Shown here piece after piece: positions 1 to 6,479 of a stretch of 24,744 bases of DNA; position 1 is the first letter of the stretch, and every line of letters begins with the position of its first letter. Location of the stretch: positions 1-24,744 of the IMG/VR virus record IMGVR_UViG_3300009151_000356. One strand, 5' to 3'. A program made the position numbers and the translations under genes. The stretch comes from a virus. The notes beneath the pieces are model-generated. The model worked only from the letters and a program-made list of their open reading frames with translations. It was not told the origin of the DNA and did no database searches.

Positions 1-732
1 TATGATAATCCAGATAAAATAAAGCCAAATCATTGTGCTTTATATTTCTTTATTATTGAGCATTGTAACAGGTTAGGATGGAAGAAAAAATTTGGTCTTC
101 CAAGCATGATGTCGATGGAAGCCATTGGTATAAAATCTCATAATACTTATATCAATACTCTTAATGATCTCGAAGAAATTGGTTTAATTATTGTGGTTGA
201 AAGAAGTAAAAATCAGTATTCTGCTAACATAGTTGCTCTATTAAATTTTGATAAAGCACATAGCAAAGCACTTGATAAAGCATTGATAAAGCATGGTACA
301 AAGCAAAGAGAAAGCATGGTACAAAGCATTGATAGTATAGATATACCAATTTACAATAATACAAATATACAAGTTTACAAATCTACAAGTATACAACGAG
401 AAAGTGATTTTAATTTCTTTTGGGATTGTTATAATAAAAAAGTAGATAGATCTAAATGCGAAAAGACTTGGAATAAATTATCTGCAAATGATATTGATAA
501 TATTTTATCTACGATAGAAGATTATGTAAATGCAAATCAAGATATTAAATTTAGAAAAAATCCATCTACTTATTTAAATAATAAATGTTGGAACGATGAG
601 ATTATTTATCATCAACCTTTAGAAAAAAAAGGGAATCACCAAAAGAACTTTGAAAATTTACTAGAGTTAGAACATAAACTTTTAAAACAAATAGAAGATG
701 GAACTTTTAATAACCCGTTCAGTAGAAAATAA
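1..732 (+). CDS. Replication initiator-like winged-helix protein, 5' truncated
   Basis: The frame is open from the first base of the window, so the real start lies upstream; the first internal ATG codons (106, 109, 115) sit inside the conserved region and are not likely starts. The visible N-terminal part reads as a winged-helix DNA-binding domain (MEAIGIKSHNTYINTLNDL followed by a hydrophobic wing strand), of the type common in Bacteroidota phages and prophages. A Gln/Asn/Ser/Thr-rich linker follows. The C-terminal domain begins at FWDCYNKKVDRSKCEKTW and ends at NPSTYLNNKCWNDEI, which resembles the C-terminal domain of phage replisome organisers and lambda O-like or DnaT-like proteins. I infer that it binds the phage origin or recruits the host helicase. 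The repeated near-identical stretch around 265-330 (AAAGCA/AAGCATGGTACAAAGC) may be an origin iteron inside the gene, but this is weak. The next gene overlaps its end by 35 nt. Confidence 0.6.
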   Translation, partial: YDNPDKIKPNHCALYFFIIEHCNRLGWKKKFGLPSMMSMEAIGIKSHNTYINTLNDLEEIGLIIVVERSKNQYSANIVALLNFDKAHSKALDKALIKHGTKQRESMVQSIDSIDIPIYNNTNIQVYKSTSIQRESDFNFFWDCYNKKVDRSKCEKTWNKLSANDIDNILSTIEDYVNANQDIKFRKNPSTYLNNKCWNDEIIYHQPLEKKGNHQKNFENLLELEHKLLKQIEDGTFNNPFSRK

Positions 733-1447
733 TTATTTGACTAAAAGAGAAGATTTAATTTATCAGGCATATTTGAAGCCAGCAATTAAGTTATTAGCAG
801 AAAGCCAAAAAGTACAAATTGCAATGAAAGTAGTAGCATTAGCTAAAGCCAAATTAGGTTTAAGAGACAAAAATAAAGGAGAGGATGAAATGGATATAAA
901 ACTTATTTTAACCGATCTTGAGGCATTTGGTAACTATTCAGAGGATGATATAATGATAGCCGTTAACAATGGATTAAATGGCGAGTATTTAAATCAATCT
1001 GAATCATCAGTATTTTTTAATTCATCAATTTTTGTACAATGGATTAAAAAATATTATTACGAAAAAAATGAAGTTTTAAGTAAGGTAGCTAAAGAAAAAC
1101 AAAAAGAAGAAAAGATACCGGTACCAAGTAATCAAGAATTAAAGAAGCAAGCCATTGACACGGCCAATGAATATGCCAAGCAAATTAGATTTTGCGAACA
1201 AAACGATAAGAAATTTACGTTTATAGCTGGTGGTTTGTCAATTTTGTTTGATTATTTAGAACAATTTAAAATACCTACAATTTCAAGGGAAGAGAAAATT
1301 GAACTTTGGGAAAAGTATTCTAATATTCAAGATGTTGAAGAAAGGAAATTACATTGTAAAACTCAAGGTTATATTAAATTTATCAATAGTTTAGCTACAT
1401 TTGATTGCCACATTGATCAAGAAGGAAATATTAAACCAAACGAATAA
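698..1447 (+). CDS. Replication-associated hypothetical protein
   Basis: I do not recognise this 249-residue protein. It is charged and largely helical in appearance, with no Walker A motif, so it is not an obvious helicase loader ATPase. It overlaps the upstream replication protein by 35 nt and ends in TAATG with the methyltransferase, which places it in the same transcript. The start at 698 keeps the whole open frame. An in-frame ATG at 890 follows an AAAGGAGAGG stretch and is an alternative start, but it would discard a regular helical segment, so I prefer the longer form. Position suggests a role in phage DNA replication, for example a loader or accessory factor; this is inference only. 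Confidence 0.5.
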   Translation: MELLITRSVENNYLTKREDLIYQAYLKPAIKLLAESQKVQIAMKVVALAKAKLGLRDKNKGEDEMDIKLILTDLEAFGNYSEDDIMIAVNNGLNGEYLNQSESSVFFNSSIFVQWIKKYYYEKNEVLSKVAKEKQKEEKIPVPSNQELKKQAIDTANEYAKQIRFCEQNDKKFTFIAGGLSILFDYLEQFKIPTISREEKIELWEKYSNIQDVEERKLHCKTQGYIKFINSLATFDCHIDQEGNIKPNE

Positions 1448-1728
1448 TGAAAATATTAGAGTTATTTGCTGGAAGTAGATCTATTGGGAAAATAGCTGAA
1501 AGAATGGGATTTAAAGTTTTATCATCTGATATTAATGACTTTGAAAATATATCGTATATCAAAAATATTTTGGAATTTAATCCAAATGATATAGATTTTA
1601 TTCCTGATGTTATATGGGCAAGTCCTCCATGTACTGCTTTTAGTGTAGCATCATTAGGTCATCATTGGGGGGGGGGGACAAAGGTTATATTCCAAAGACC
1701 GAAAGTGCTAAACTTGGAATTGAAATAG
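1447..1728 (+). CDS. C5-cytosine DNA methyltransferase, N-terminal part (broken at G11)
   Basis: This is the first piece of a cytosine-5 DNA methyltransferase. It carries motif I (LELFAGSRSIG, residues 4-14), which binds S-adenosylmethionine, and the catalytic motif IV (ASPPCTAF, residues 58-65, nucleophile Cys62). The frame then runs through a tract of eleven G at 1667-1677 and reads on in the wrong frame to a stop at 1726-1728, so the last ~16 residues are not native. The remainder of the enzyme is in the -1 frame from 1665. The start ATG overlaps the stop of the upstream gene (TAATG). Phage methyltransferases of this kind usually protect DNA from host restriction. See the separate entries for the tract and the C-terminal part. 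Confidence 0.8.
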   Translation: MKILELFAGSRSIGKIAERMGFKVLSSDINDFENISYIKNILEFNPNDIDFIPDVIWASPPCTAFSVASLGHHWGGGTKVIFQRPKVLNLELK

Positions 1729-2060
1729 CAAAAAAGACAATTGAGATAATTAATTTTTATAAACCCAAATATTTCTTTATTGAAAACCCAAGAGGATTAT
1801 TAAGAAAAATGGATTTTATGAAAAACTTGCCAAGACAAACTATTAGTTATTGTCAATATGGAGATGATAGAATGAAACCAACTGACATTTGGACTAATAA
1901 TATTTTTTGGAATCCAAGACCAATATGTAAAAATGGAGAAGCGTGTCATGATGAAGCTCCAAGAGGATCAAGAACTGGAACTCAAGGATTATCTAATGCT
2001 TATGAAAGAAGTAAAATACCTAGATTACTTTGTTACGAAATTTTAAAATCATGTTTATAA
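1665..2060 (+). CDS. C5-cytosine DNA methyltransferase, C-terminal part (-1 frame)
   Basis: This frame continues the methyltransferase after the G tract. It contains the motif VI/VIII-like stretch FFIENPRGLLRK and the conserved phage Dcm-like tail (CQYGDDRMKPTDIWTNN, CKNGEACHDEAPRGS, GTQGL). It has no plausible start of its own: the frame simply opens in the G run. Joined by a -1 shift or by one extra G, the product reads W-G-G-G-D-K-G-Y across the junction. That matches the length I recall for intact relatives (H-H-W-T-G-G-K-K-x-Y-I-P-K-T). The repaired protein would be about 204 residues, small but usual for phage enzymes with a short target-recognition region. Confidence 0.8.
   Translation: MGGGDKGYIPKTESAKLGIEIAKKTIEIINFYKPKYFFIENPRGLLRKMDFMKNLPRQTISYCQYGDDRMKPTDIWTNNIFWNPRPICKNGEACHDEAPRGSRTGTQGLSNAYERSKIPRLLCYEILKSCL
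1667..1677 (+). repeat. G11 homopolymer at methyltransferase frame break
   Basis: Eleven consecutive G lie between CATCATT and ACAAAGG in otherwise AT-rich DNA. The tract sits exactly where the methyltransferase changes frame. Twelve G (or nine) would restore one continuous frame; a ribosomal -1 slip on G-GGG-GGG would do the same. Long G tracts are the usual slipped-strand contingency signal in phase-variable genes, and they are also a common place for sequencing length errors. Confidence 0.85.
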
Positions 2061-2061
2061 A

Positions 2062-2310
2062 ATGAAAAGAAAACTAATTTACGGAATTGCGCTGGCATTG
2101 ATTTGCTATGCTTATTATTTATCGAATAAAAATAATCAGACATTAGAAAAAAAAGTAATTAATAATGATTTTGGAATTGATTCTAATGAAGATATATTTA
2201 CGGATACAATTGATTTGAGATTATATACGAATCATGGTAGGTTAAAATATGATATAAAATCAAGTAATTCGGAAATTCCGAACACCCACTTAAAACAACA
2301 AGACAAATGA
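2062..2310 (+). CDS. Small membrane-anchored hypothetical protein
   Basis: This 82-residue protein starts MKRK and continues into a hydrophobic segment (about residues 5-20, LIYGIALALICYAYYL). It then has a polar, acidic tail, the layout of a single N-terminal membrane anchor with the tail outside or in the periplasm. No proper lipobox is seen around the single Cys in the hydrophobic stretch. It begins one base after the methyltransferase stop and ends in an ATGA overlap with the next gene. I do not recognise the family. Small membrane proteins in this position can be superinfection-exclusion or lysis-related, but nothing in the sequence decides this. Confidence 0.5.
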   Translation: MKRKLIYGIALALICYAYYLSNKNNQTLEKKVINNDFGIDSNEDIFTDTIDLRLYTNHGRLKYDIKSSNSEIPNTHLKQQDK

Positions 2311-2681
2311 GCGATAAAGAATTTATTAAATACGAGCAAGCATTAGCCCTAAAGGAATTAGGGTTTGGTGAAGAGTATTTTGGATACTATGTGATTACCA
2401 CATTACTTATAACAACTGATAATGTTTATGATTCAAAGGAAATACCCACAATAAAAGCCCCACTTAAACAACAAGTATTCAGATGGTTTAGAGAGAGGTA
2501 TAGTTCTCAATGTGATATTTGGCAATATGAAGATGATTTATCTTTTGCATTTTCAGTTAAAATAAAGTTTAAAGGTATGGATGCTGAAATAGGTTTTAAA
2601 ACTTACGAAGAAGCAGAGAATGCTTGTATAGATAAAATTATTTCAATCTGTAAACAACAAAACAATGACACCAGAAAGTAA
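2307..2681 (+). CDS. Conserved Bacteroidota phage hypothetical protein
   Basis: This 124-residue protein belongs to a pattern I recall as frequent in Bacteroidota phages and mobile elements. It has an N-terminal EQALALKELGFGEEYFGYY, a central PLKQQVFRWFRERY, and a C-terminal FKTYEEAENACIDKII. The function is unknown. The central FRWFRE segment and the regular spacing of aromatic residues suggest a small globular alpha/beta protein. It overlaps both neighbours (ATGA upstream, 17 nt downstream), so it is part of the early operon. Confidence 0.6.
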   Translation: MSDKEFIKYEQALALKELGFGEEYFGYYVITTLLITTDNVYDSKEIPTIKAPLKQQVFRWFRERYSSQCDIWQYEDDLSFAFSVKIKFKGMDAEIGFKTYEEAENACIDKIISICKQQNNDTRK

Positions 2682-2889
2682 AGCAATGCAATTAACAGAC
2701 AAATTTGCATATGATTTTAATGATTTTCAGATTAAACAATGCGCATTAATGTGCGTATACGAAATTATGGAAACTCTTATAGAATTAAACCAAGATATAA
2801 GCTATTGGCAAGAAGTAAGAATGCATTTGATTTATATGGGTACTGGAGAACTTGAAGCAAAGGCAGATAGATTTAATTTAAATGCATAA
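2665..2889 (+). CDS. Small conserved phage hypothetical protein
   Basis: This is a 74-residue helical protein starting MTPESKAMQLTDKF, with QIKQCALMCVYEIMETL and ISYWQEVRMHLIYM. The arrangement TP..KA..L..KF / KQCAL..V.EI / YWQEV is one I recall repeatedly from Bacteroidota phages and integrated elements, always unannotated. The paired helices suggest a small helical bundle. It sits in the early operon between another conserved hypothetical and the VRR-NUC nuclease. No function can be assigned. Confidence 0.6.
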   Translation: MTPESKAMQLTDKFAYDFNDFQIKQCALMCVYEIMETLIELNQDISYWQEVRMHLIYMGTGELEAKADRFNLNA

Positions 2890-2894
2890 CATAA

Positions 2895-3245
2895 ATGAGA
2901 AATGAATATGAGCATAAGTTACAAGTTGCAATTTGTCATTGGTTAGATTTTACACAAGACTTTTATTATTTTTCAATTCCAAACGGAGGTGCAAGGCATA
3001 GATTAGTTGCAATTAAATTAAAAATGGAAGGTGCAAAGGCAGGTGTTGCTGATATGTTTTGGATGATCTCAAACAAGAATTGGAAAGGATTATTTGTTGA
3101 GGTTAAAATTGAAAAAGGAAGCCAACAACCAAACCAAAAAGCATTCCAGCAAATAGCACTTGCACATGGGTATTATTATACGATTGTTCGAAGGTTAGAA
3201 GATTGCGAGGAACTAATAAGAAAGTTTAAAGCAAATGAGATTTGA
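2895..3245 (+). CDS. VRR-NUC domain nuclease
   Basis: This single-domain protein of 116 residues matches the VRR-NUC (PD-(D/E)XK-like) family. It shows an N-terminal glutamate in EHKLQVAICHWLD, the family loop IPNGGARH, the G-x-x-x-G-V-A-D-M segment carrying the metal-binding Asp, and F-V-E-V-K with the catalytic Glu and Lys. Gln residues (Q-P-N-Q-K-A-F-Q) and a terminal GYYYTIV strand follow. In phages these stand-alone nucleases lie in replication modules and are thought to cut branched or structured DNA during replication or packaging. All expected catalytic positions are present, so it should be active. It begins five bases after the previous stop. Confidence 0.85.
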   Translation: MRNEYEHKLQVAICHWLDFTQDFYYFSIPNGGARHRLVAIKLKMEGAKAGVADMFWMISNKNWKGLFVEVKIEKGSQQPNQKAFQQIALAHGYYYTIVRRLEDCEELIRKFKANEI

Positions 3246-3451
3246 AAGAAAATCATAGGAATGCAATTAAATGGATTGATAAAATGTTAGAAAATCCAAC
3301 AGGACAAATGCAAATTGATTGCGCTACCTATTTAGATTTAAATTTTAGTCTACAAGTAAATAAGAATAGAATACTAATGAATGATGGTTCTTCTTATCCA
3401 GCTTACAGACAAACTAAAAAAATTAAAGATTATTTGGAATTACAAAAATAA
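3242..3451 (+). CDS. Small hypothetical protein
   Basis: This 69-residue frame opens at a TTG (3242) that overlaps the nuclease stop; the first in-frame ATG is at 3284. The TTG start is chosen because it gives tight coupling and because the segment before the ATG (NHRNAIKWIDKML) looks like a regular helix. No motif is recognised. It is followed by a short gap holding a host-type promoter, so it is probably the last gene of its transcript. Confidence 0.45.
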   Translation: MKENHRNAIKWIDKMLENPTGQMQIDCATYLDLNFSLQVNKNRILMNDGSSYPAYRQTKKIKDYLELQK

Positions 3452-3465
3452 TTATGTAAACTTTG
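3433..3465 (+). promoter_or_regulatory. Bacteroidota-type promoter (-33 TTTG / -7 TA-N3-TTTG)
   Basis: TTTG at 3433-3436 is followed after 20 bases by TAAACTTTG at 3457-3465. The established Bacteroidota consensus is TTTG, 19-21 bases, then TAnnTTTG, so the only deviation is one extra base inside the -7 box. The ATG of the DUF3310 gene lies three bases after the final G (3469), so the transcript would be leaderless or nearly so. The -33 half lies inside the end of the preceding gene. Confidence 0.5.
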
Positions 3466-3468
3466 CGC

Positions 3469-3669
3469 ATGAGTAATAATTTAATAAATCATCCAGAGCA
3501 TTACCAAAGCAATGGAATTGAAGTGATTGATATAATTGATTCTTTTAATTTAAATTTTAATCTTGGAAACTCGATTAAATATATTTTAAGAGCAGACAAA
3601 AAAGGAAATAAGAAGCAAGATTTAGAAAAAGCATTATGGTATATAAATCACGAATTACAAAAAACCTAG
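3469..3669 (+). CDS. DUF3310 family protein
   Basis: This 66-residue protein (from ATG 3469) matches the DUF3310 pattern: N-H-P-E-H-Y, G-I-E-V-I-D-I-I, then GNSIKYILRADKKG and DLEKALWYINHEL. The family is widespread in phages and is sometimes labelled a nucleotide-kinase-associated or SaV-like protein; its biochemical role is not settled. The frame is open upstream to a TTG at 3463, but ATG 3469 is preferred because TTG lies inside the promoter -7 box. It is the first gene after that promoter and is followed 16 bases later by the sigma-like factor. Confidence 0.8.
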   Translation: MSNNLINHPEHYQSNGIEVIDIIDSFNLNFNLGNSIKYILRADKKGNKKQDLEKALWYINHELQKT

Positions 3670-3685
3670 TTCTAAAAAATATAAA

Positions 3686-4165
3686 GTGAACGCAATAGAT
3701 CATCTTGTTAAGCGACATCGACATTGGATTAACATAGTTCGAAAGTTTGGCGAGTTGACCTACGCAGAGGACATAGTCCAAGAAGCATACATTAAGATTT
3801 TAGAAAAGAATAAAGAAATTAATGAGGCTTATTTTTATTACACACTACGAAGCCTAACTGCTGATTTATCAAGAGTAAAAATAATAAAGGTAGAGTTTAC
3901 AAAGGAAATTGAATATTTAATTTCAGATTACCTAACAGATGATTTAATCATCGAATCAACTAAACCTTATTTTGATTACATAGCAACTTGGGACTATTAC
4001 GATCAAATGCTATTTTCAGTTTATTTAAAAAAAGGAATATCAATGCGTAAAATGTCAAGAGAATCTGGCATATCATTTACATCAATTTATAACACAATTA
4101 GAAATTGTAAAACAAAATTAAAGTTATGGGCAAAAGAAAATCACAAGGACTTGGAGATTCAATAG
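3686..4165 (+). CDS. Phage sigma-70-like RNA polymerase sigma factor
   Basis: This 159-residue protein has the two-domain layout of a small (ECF-like) sigma factor. Region 2 is marked by Y-A-E-D-I-V-Q-E-A-Y-I-K-I near residues 26-38, the core-binding helix signature, followed by FYYTLRSLTADLSR. Region 4 lies at the C-terminus (YDQMLFSVYLKKGISMRKM, then SGISFTSIYNTIRNCKTKLK), a helix-turn-helix that would contact the upstream promoter element. It would redirect host RNA polymerase to phage promoters. It lies just before the terminase and downstream of a host-type promoter, the right place for a middle-gene switch to late transcription. The start is GTG at 3686; no nearby ATG keeps region 2. 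Its likely targets are the repeated TACGTTTAT elements listed below (inference). An ArpU-like late regulator is the alternative reading. Confidence 0.7.
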   Translation: MNAIDHLVKRHRHWINIVRKFGELTYAEDIVQEAYIKILEKNKEINEAYFYYTLRSLTADLSRVKIIKVEFTKEIEYLISDYLTDDLIIESTKPYFDYIATWDYYDQMLFSVYLKKGISMRKMSRESGISFTSIYNTIRNCKTKLKLWAKENHKDLEIQ

Positions 4166-4506
4166 AAAAGTTCACAGAAGCAATCGGTATAAAGGCTGGA
4201 GTTGACAAATTAGCAGAAGCAATTGGATTTGATTGTGGATGCGACAAAAGAAAGGAAGTGTTAAACAAACTATTTCCCTACAATAATCCACAATGTTTAT
4301 CAATTGAGGATTATCAATATTTAGATCAATTCTTTGGTCAAAATCATGAAAGCATAACACCAATGATACAAAATGATCTATCTAATATTTATTTTAATGT
4401 CTTTAATGTAAGATTACAACAGACATCATGTGATTCATGCTGGAGGGATACAATAGGTAAATTACGCAAGGTTTACATGGAGCATGAAACTAAAGAGGAA
4501 ATATAA
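4126..4506 (+). CDS. Cys-rich Bacteroidota phage protein, possible zinc binder
   Basis: The 126-residue protein starts within the last 40 bases of the sigma gene. It has two repeat-like N-terminal segments (EAIGIKAGVDKLAEAIG), then DCGCDKRKEVLNKLFPY, and a C-terminal SCDSCWRDTIGKLRKVY. The CGC and C-x-x-C pairs could bind one zinc. I recall proteins with the DCGC-x-RKE-x-LN-x-LFPY signature as regular neighbours of the terminase in Bacteroidota phages, without known function. Coupling to the sigma factor (overlap) and to the HAD gene (TAATG) indicates co-expression. A regulatory or packaging role is possible but unproven. Confidence 0.6.
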   Translation: MGKRKSQGLGDSIEKFTEAIGIKAGVDKLAEAIGFDCGCDKRKEVLNKLFPYNNPQCLSIEDYQYLDQFFGQNHESITPMIQNDLSNIYFNVFNVRLQQTSCDSCWRDTIGKLRKVYMEHETKEEI

Positions 4507-4937
4507 TGCCAGTAATAAAATGTAATAATGGAAAATGGAGAGTAGGAACAGGTGATTGTATTTATGATACCAAAGAGAAAGCAACAGAAGTTTATGTAGC
4601 AATAATCTCCAAAGGTGAGTATGCAGCTGAAGCAAATAAGGTTTCTTTTGACTTTGATGATACATTATCGACAAAGAGAGGGCAAACATTAGCCAAGAGA
4701 TTAATAACTCAAGGAAAGGATGTTTATATCATTACAAGAAGACAAGAATCAGCATCGGCAGAAGTTTATAAAGTTGCAGATGAATTAGGTATACCAAAAT
4801 CAAAGGTCTATTTTACTAATGGCAAAATGAAGTGGGAAACTATTAAAAGATTAGGGATTGATATTCATTATGATAATAATAAGGATGAAATTGATTTAAT
4901 CGATAAGAATACAAATGCAGTAGGAATTAAGTTTTAA
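4506..4937 (+). CDS. HAD-family phosphatase with N-terminal Cys/Trp module
   Basis: Residues 1-35 form a small module (IKCNNGKWRVGTGDCIYD, then KEKATEVYVAI) of a type seen at the ends of phage head and head-maturation proteins; its two Cys could pair or bind metal. Residues 45-143 are a haloacid dehalogenase domain. Motif I is F-D-F-D-D-T-L-S with nucleophile Asp49 and Asp51, motif II is I-I-T-R (Thr77), motif III is Lys107 in NGKMKW, and motif IV is Y-D-N-N-K-D (Asp123, Asp127). All catalytic positions are intact. Likely substrates are nucleotides or 5'/3' phosphate ends; the exact one cannot be read from sequence. It starts in a TAATG overlap and is followed by a 27-base gap before the small terminase. 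Confidence 0.7.
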   Translation: MPVIKCNNGKWRVGTGDCIYDTKEKATEVYVAIISKGEYAAEANKVSFDFDDTLSTKRGQTLAKRLITQGKDVYIITRRQESASAEVYKVADELGIPKSKVYFTNGKMKWETIKRLGIDIHYDNNKDEIDLIDKNTNAVGIKF

Positions 4938-4964
4938 AAAATTAATTGATTAATTTGTATTAAT

Positions 4965-5246
4965 ATGGATAAGAGAAAAAATAATGGTGGTCATAGTACA
5001 AAACCAATTCGAGATACTGATTTAAGATTAGTTGCTAAAACTGATTTGCAAGCAATACATGAAAGATTAGAACCATTTACTGAAGAAGCAATATCAAAGC
5101 ACGCACAAGCAATTAAAGAGGGAGAAAAATGGGCCATCGAATTGTTTTACAAATACAGATATGGTATGCCAAAGCAAGTCATAGATCAAAACAATACACA
5201 TACGATTAACGATTTCGACATAAAAGATATTGTGAAATTTGAGTGA
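4965..5246 (+). CDS. Terminase small subunit (putative)
   Basis: This short, basic N-terminal protein (KRKNNGGHSTKP) has a helical body with EAISKHAQAIKEGEKWAIEL and YRYGMPKQV. This resembles the DUF5681-like/short small-terminase proteins of Bacteroidota phages. It would bind the packaging site and regulate the large subunit. It overlaps the large terminase start by four bases (GTG at 5243), the usual TerS-TerL arrangement, which is the strongest support. An AT-rich stretch before it (TTAATTTG at 4950-4957) could be a weak -7 box, but no -33 TTTG is present. Confidence 0.65.
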   Translation: MDKRKNNGGHSTKPIRDTDLRLVAKTDLQAIHERLEPFTEEAISKHAQAIKEGEKWAIELFYKYRYGMPKQVIDQNNTHTINDFDIKDIVKFE

Positions 5247-6448
5247 TAAAATTAAATGATAAATATAAGCCATTATTTTATTCTGATTCAAGATACTATG
5301 TAATAACTGGTGGTCGTGGTTCTGGTAAATCGTATGCTTTAAACTCATTCCTTTTGCTTTTAACGTATGAAGTAGGTCATGTGATACTATTTACAAGATA
5401 CACACTTACATCGGCTCATGTGTCAATCATTCCAGAGTTCACGGACAAGATAGAAACGGTAGGATTGCAGGACCATTTCTATATTACAAAAGATGAGATT
5501 ATTAATACTCAAACTAATTCAAGGATAATATTTAAGGGAATTAAAACATCAAGTGGAACGCAAACGGCTAATCTAAAGTCATTGGCTGGAGTTACTACAT
5601 TTGTTCTTGATGAAGCCGAAGAATTAGTTGATGAAGATGTATTTGATAAGATTGATTTATCGGTTAGGCATAACTCAAAGCAAAATAGAGTTATTCTAAT
5701 TCTAAATCCTGTAACAAAAGAACATTTTATATACAAAAGATTTTTTGAGAATAAAGGAGTGGATGCTGGGTCTTCACTAATTAAAAAAGATACTACTTAC
5801 ATACACACAACCTATAAAGACAATCAAAAATATTTGTCTAATTCATTTATTTCTCAAATTGAAAGCCTACAAGAAAACAATCCTAAAAAATATCAGCATA
5901 CAATTTTAGGAGGATGGTTGGATAAGGCTGAAGGTGTTGTGTTTACCAATTGGAAGTTTGGTGAGTTTAATCCTAATCAATTACAAACATCTTATGGGAT
6001 GGACTTTGGATTTTCAATAGATCCAGATGCTTTAGCAGAAGTGGCCATTGACAAAGCAAGAAAGATTATTTACGTCAAAGAGATCATATATGAACGAGGA
6101 TTAAAAACACATATCCTTGCATCACTTATTAAAGAGAAATGCAACAATGGTTTAATCATTGCAGATTCAGCAGAACCAAGATTAATTGATGATTTAAAAT
6201 ATCAAGGCATAAACATACAACCAGTCAAGAAAGGGACTATTGAATCGGGAATAGTAAGAATGCAAGACTATCAAATTATTGTAGATCCACAATCACAAAA
6301 CATTGCCAAAGAATTTAATAACTACGTTTATTTAAATAAGGCATCTAAACTTTATCTTGATGCTTGGAATCATATAATAGATGCAATTAGATACAACATC
6401 ATATACCATTTAGATAATCCAAATCAAGGCAACTATCATATTTATTAA
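5243..6448 (+). CDS. terL: Terminase large subunit (packaging ATPase/nuclease)
   Basis: The 401-residue protein is a complete large terminase of the PBSX/Terminase_3-like type. The ATPase domain has Walker A GGRGSGKS (23-30), Walker B TTFVLDEAEE with Asp123-Glu124, and the coupling motif LILNP (152-156). The RNase H-like nuclease domain has three acidic positions: Asp254 in YGMDFGF, Asp308 in IIADSAEPR, and Asp380 (or Asp373) in DAWNHIIDAIRY. It powers DNA translocation into the prohead at the portal and cuts the concatemer. Translation starts at GTG 5243 overlapping the small subunit. Its TAA stop is the first three bases of the first late-promoter element. Confidence 0.95.
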   Translation: MIKLNDKYKPLFYSDSRYYVITGGRGSGKSYALNSFLLLLTYEVGHVILFTRYTLTSAHVSIIPEFTDKIETVGLQDHFYITKDEIINTQTNSRIIFKGIKTSSGTQTANLKSLAGVTTFVLDEAEELVDEDVFDKIDLSVRHNSKQNRVILILNPVTKEHFIYKRFFENKGVDAGSSLIKKDTTYIHTTYKDNQKYLSNSFISQIESLQENNPKKYQHTILGGWLDKAEGVVFTNWKFGEFNPNQLQTSYGMDFGFSIDPDALAEVAIDKARKIIYVKEIIYERGLKTHILASLIKEKCNNGLIIADSAEPRLIDDLKYQGINIQPVKKGTIESGIVRMQDYQIIVDPQSQNIAKEFNNYVYLNKASKLYLDAWNHIIDAIRYNIIYHLDNPNQGNYHIY

Positions 6449-6476
6449 GACAAAAACAAACAATTTACGTTTATAC
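6446..6476 (+). promoter_or_regulatory. Putative phage late promoter P1
   Basis: ACAAAA at 6450-6455, 10 bases, then TACGTTTATAC at 6466-6476, three bases, then the ATG of the tail chaperone at 6480. The segment 6446-6474 is identical at 27 of 29 positions to 13923-13951, and the 3' box recurs at 15588 and 18654. The box resembles the Bacteroidota -7 TAnnTTTG, but the upstream part is A-rich and has no TTTG. Confidence 0.65.
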
Positions 6477-6479
6477 ACT

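Noticed and set aside
265-330. Repeats AAAGCA / AAGCATGGTACAAAGC in the replication gene as origin iterons
   Set aside because: Only two imperfect units of the longer repeat and coding in frame; suggestive of an intragenic origin as in lambda O, but insufficient to call.
1198-1226. ACAAAA ... TACGTTTATA inside the 698-1447 gene
   Set aside because: Spacing is 12 rather than 9-10 bases, there is no start codon after it, and it encodes an ordinary stretch (KKFTFIAGG); most likely chance.
4950-4957. TTAATTTG before the small terminase as a -7 promoter box
   Set aside because: One mismatch in the TA pair and no TTTG at the -33 distance; too weak in AT-rich DNA to list as a promoter.
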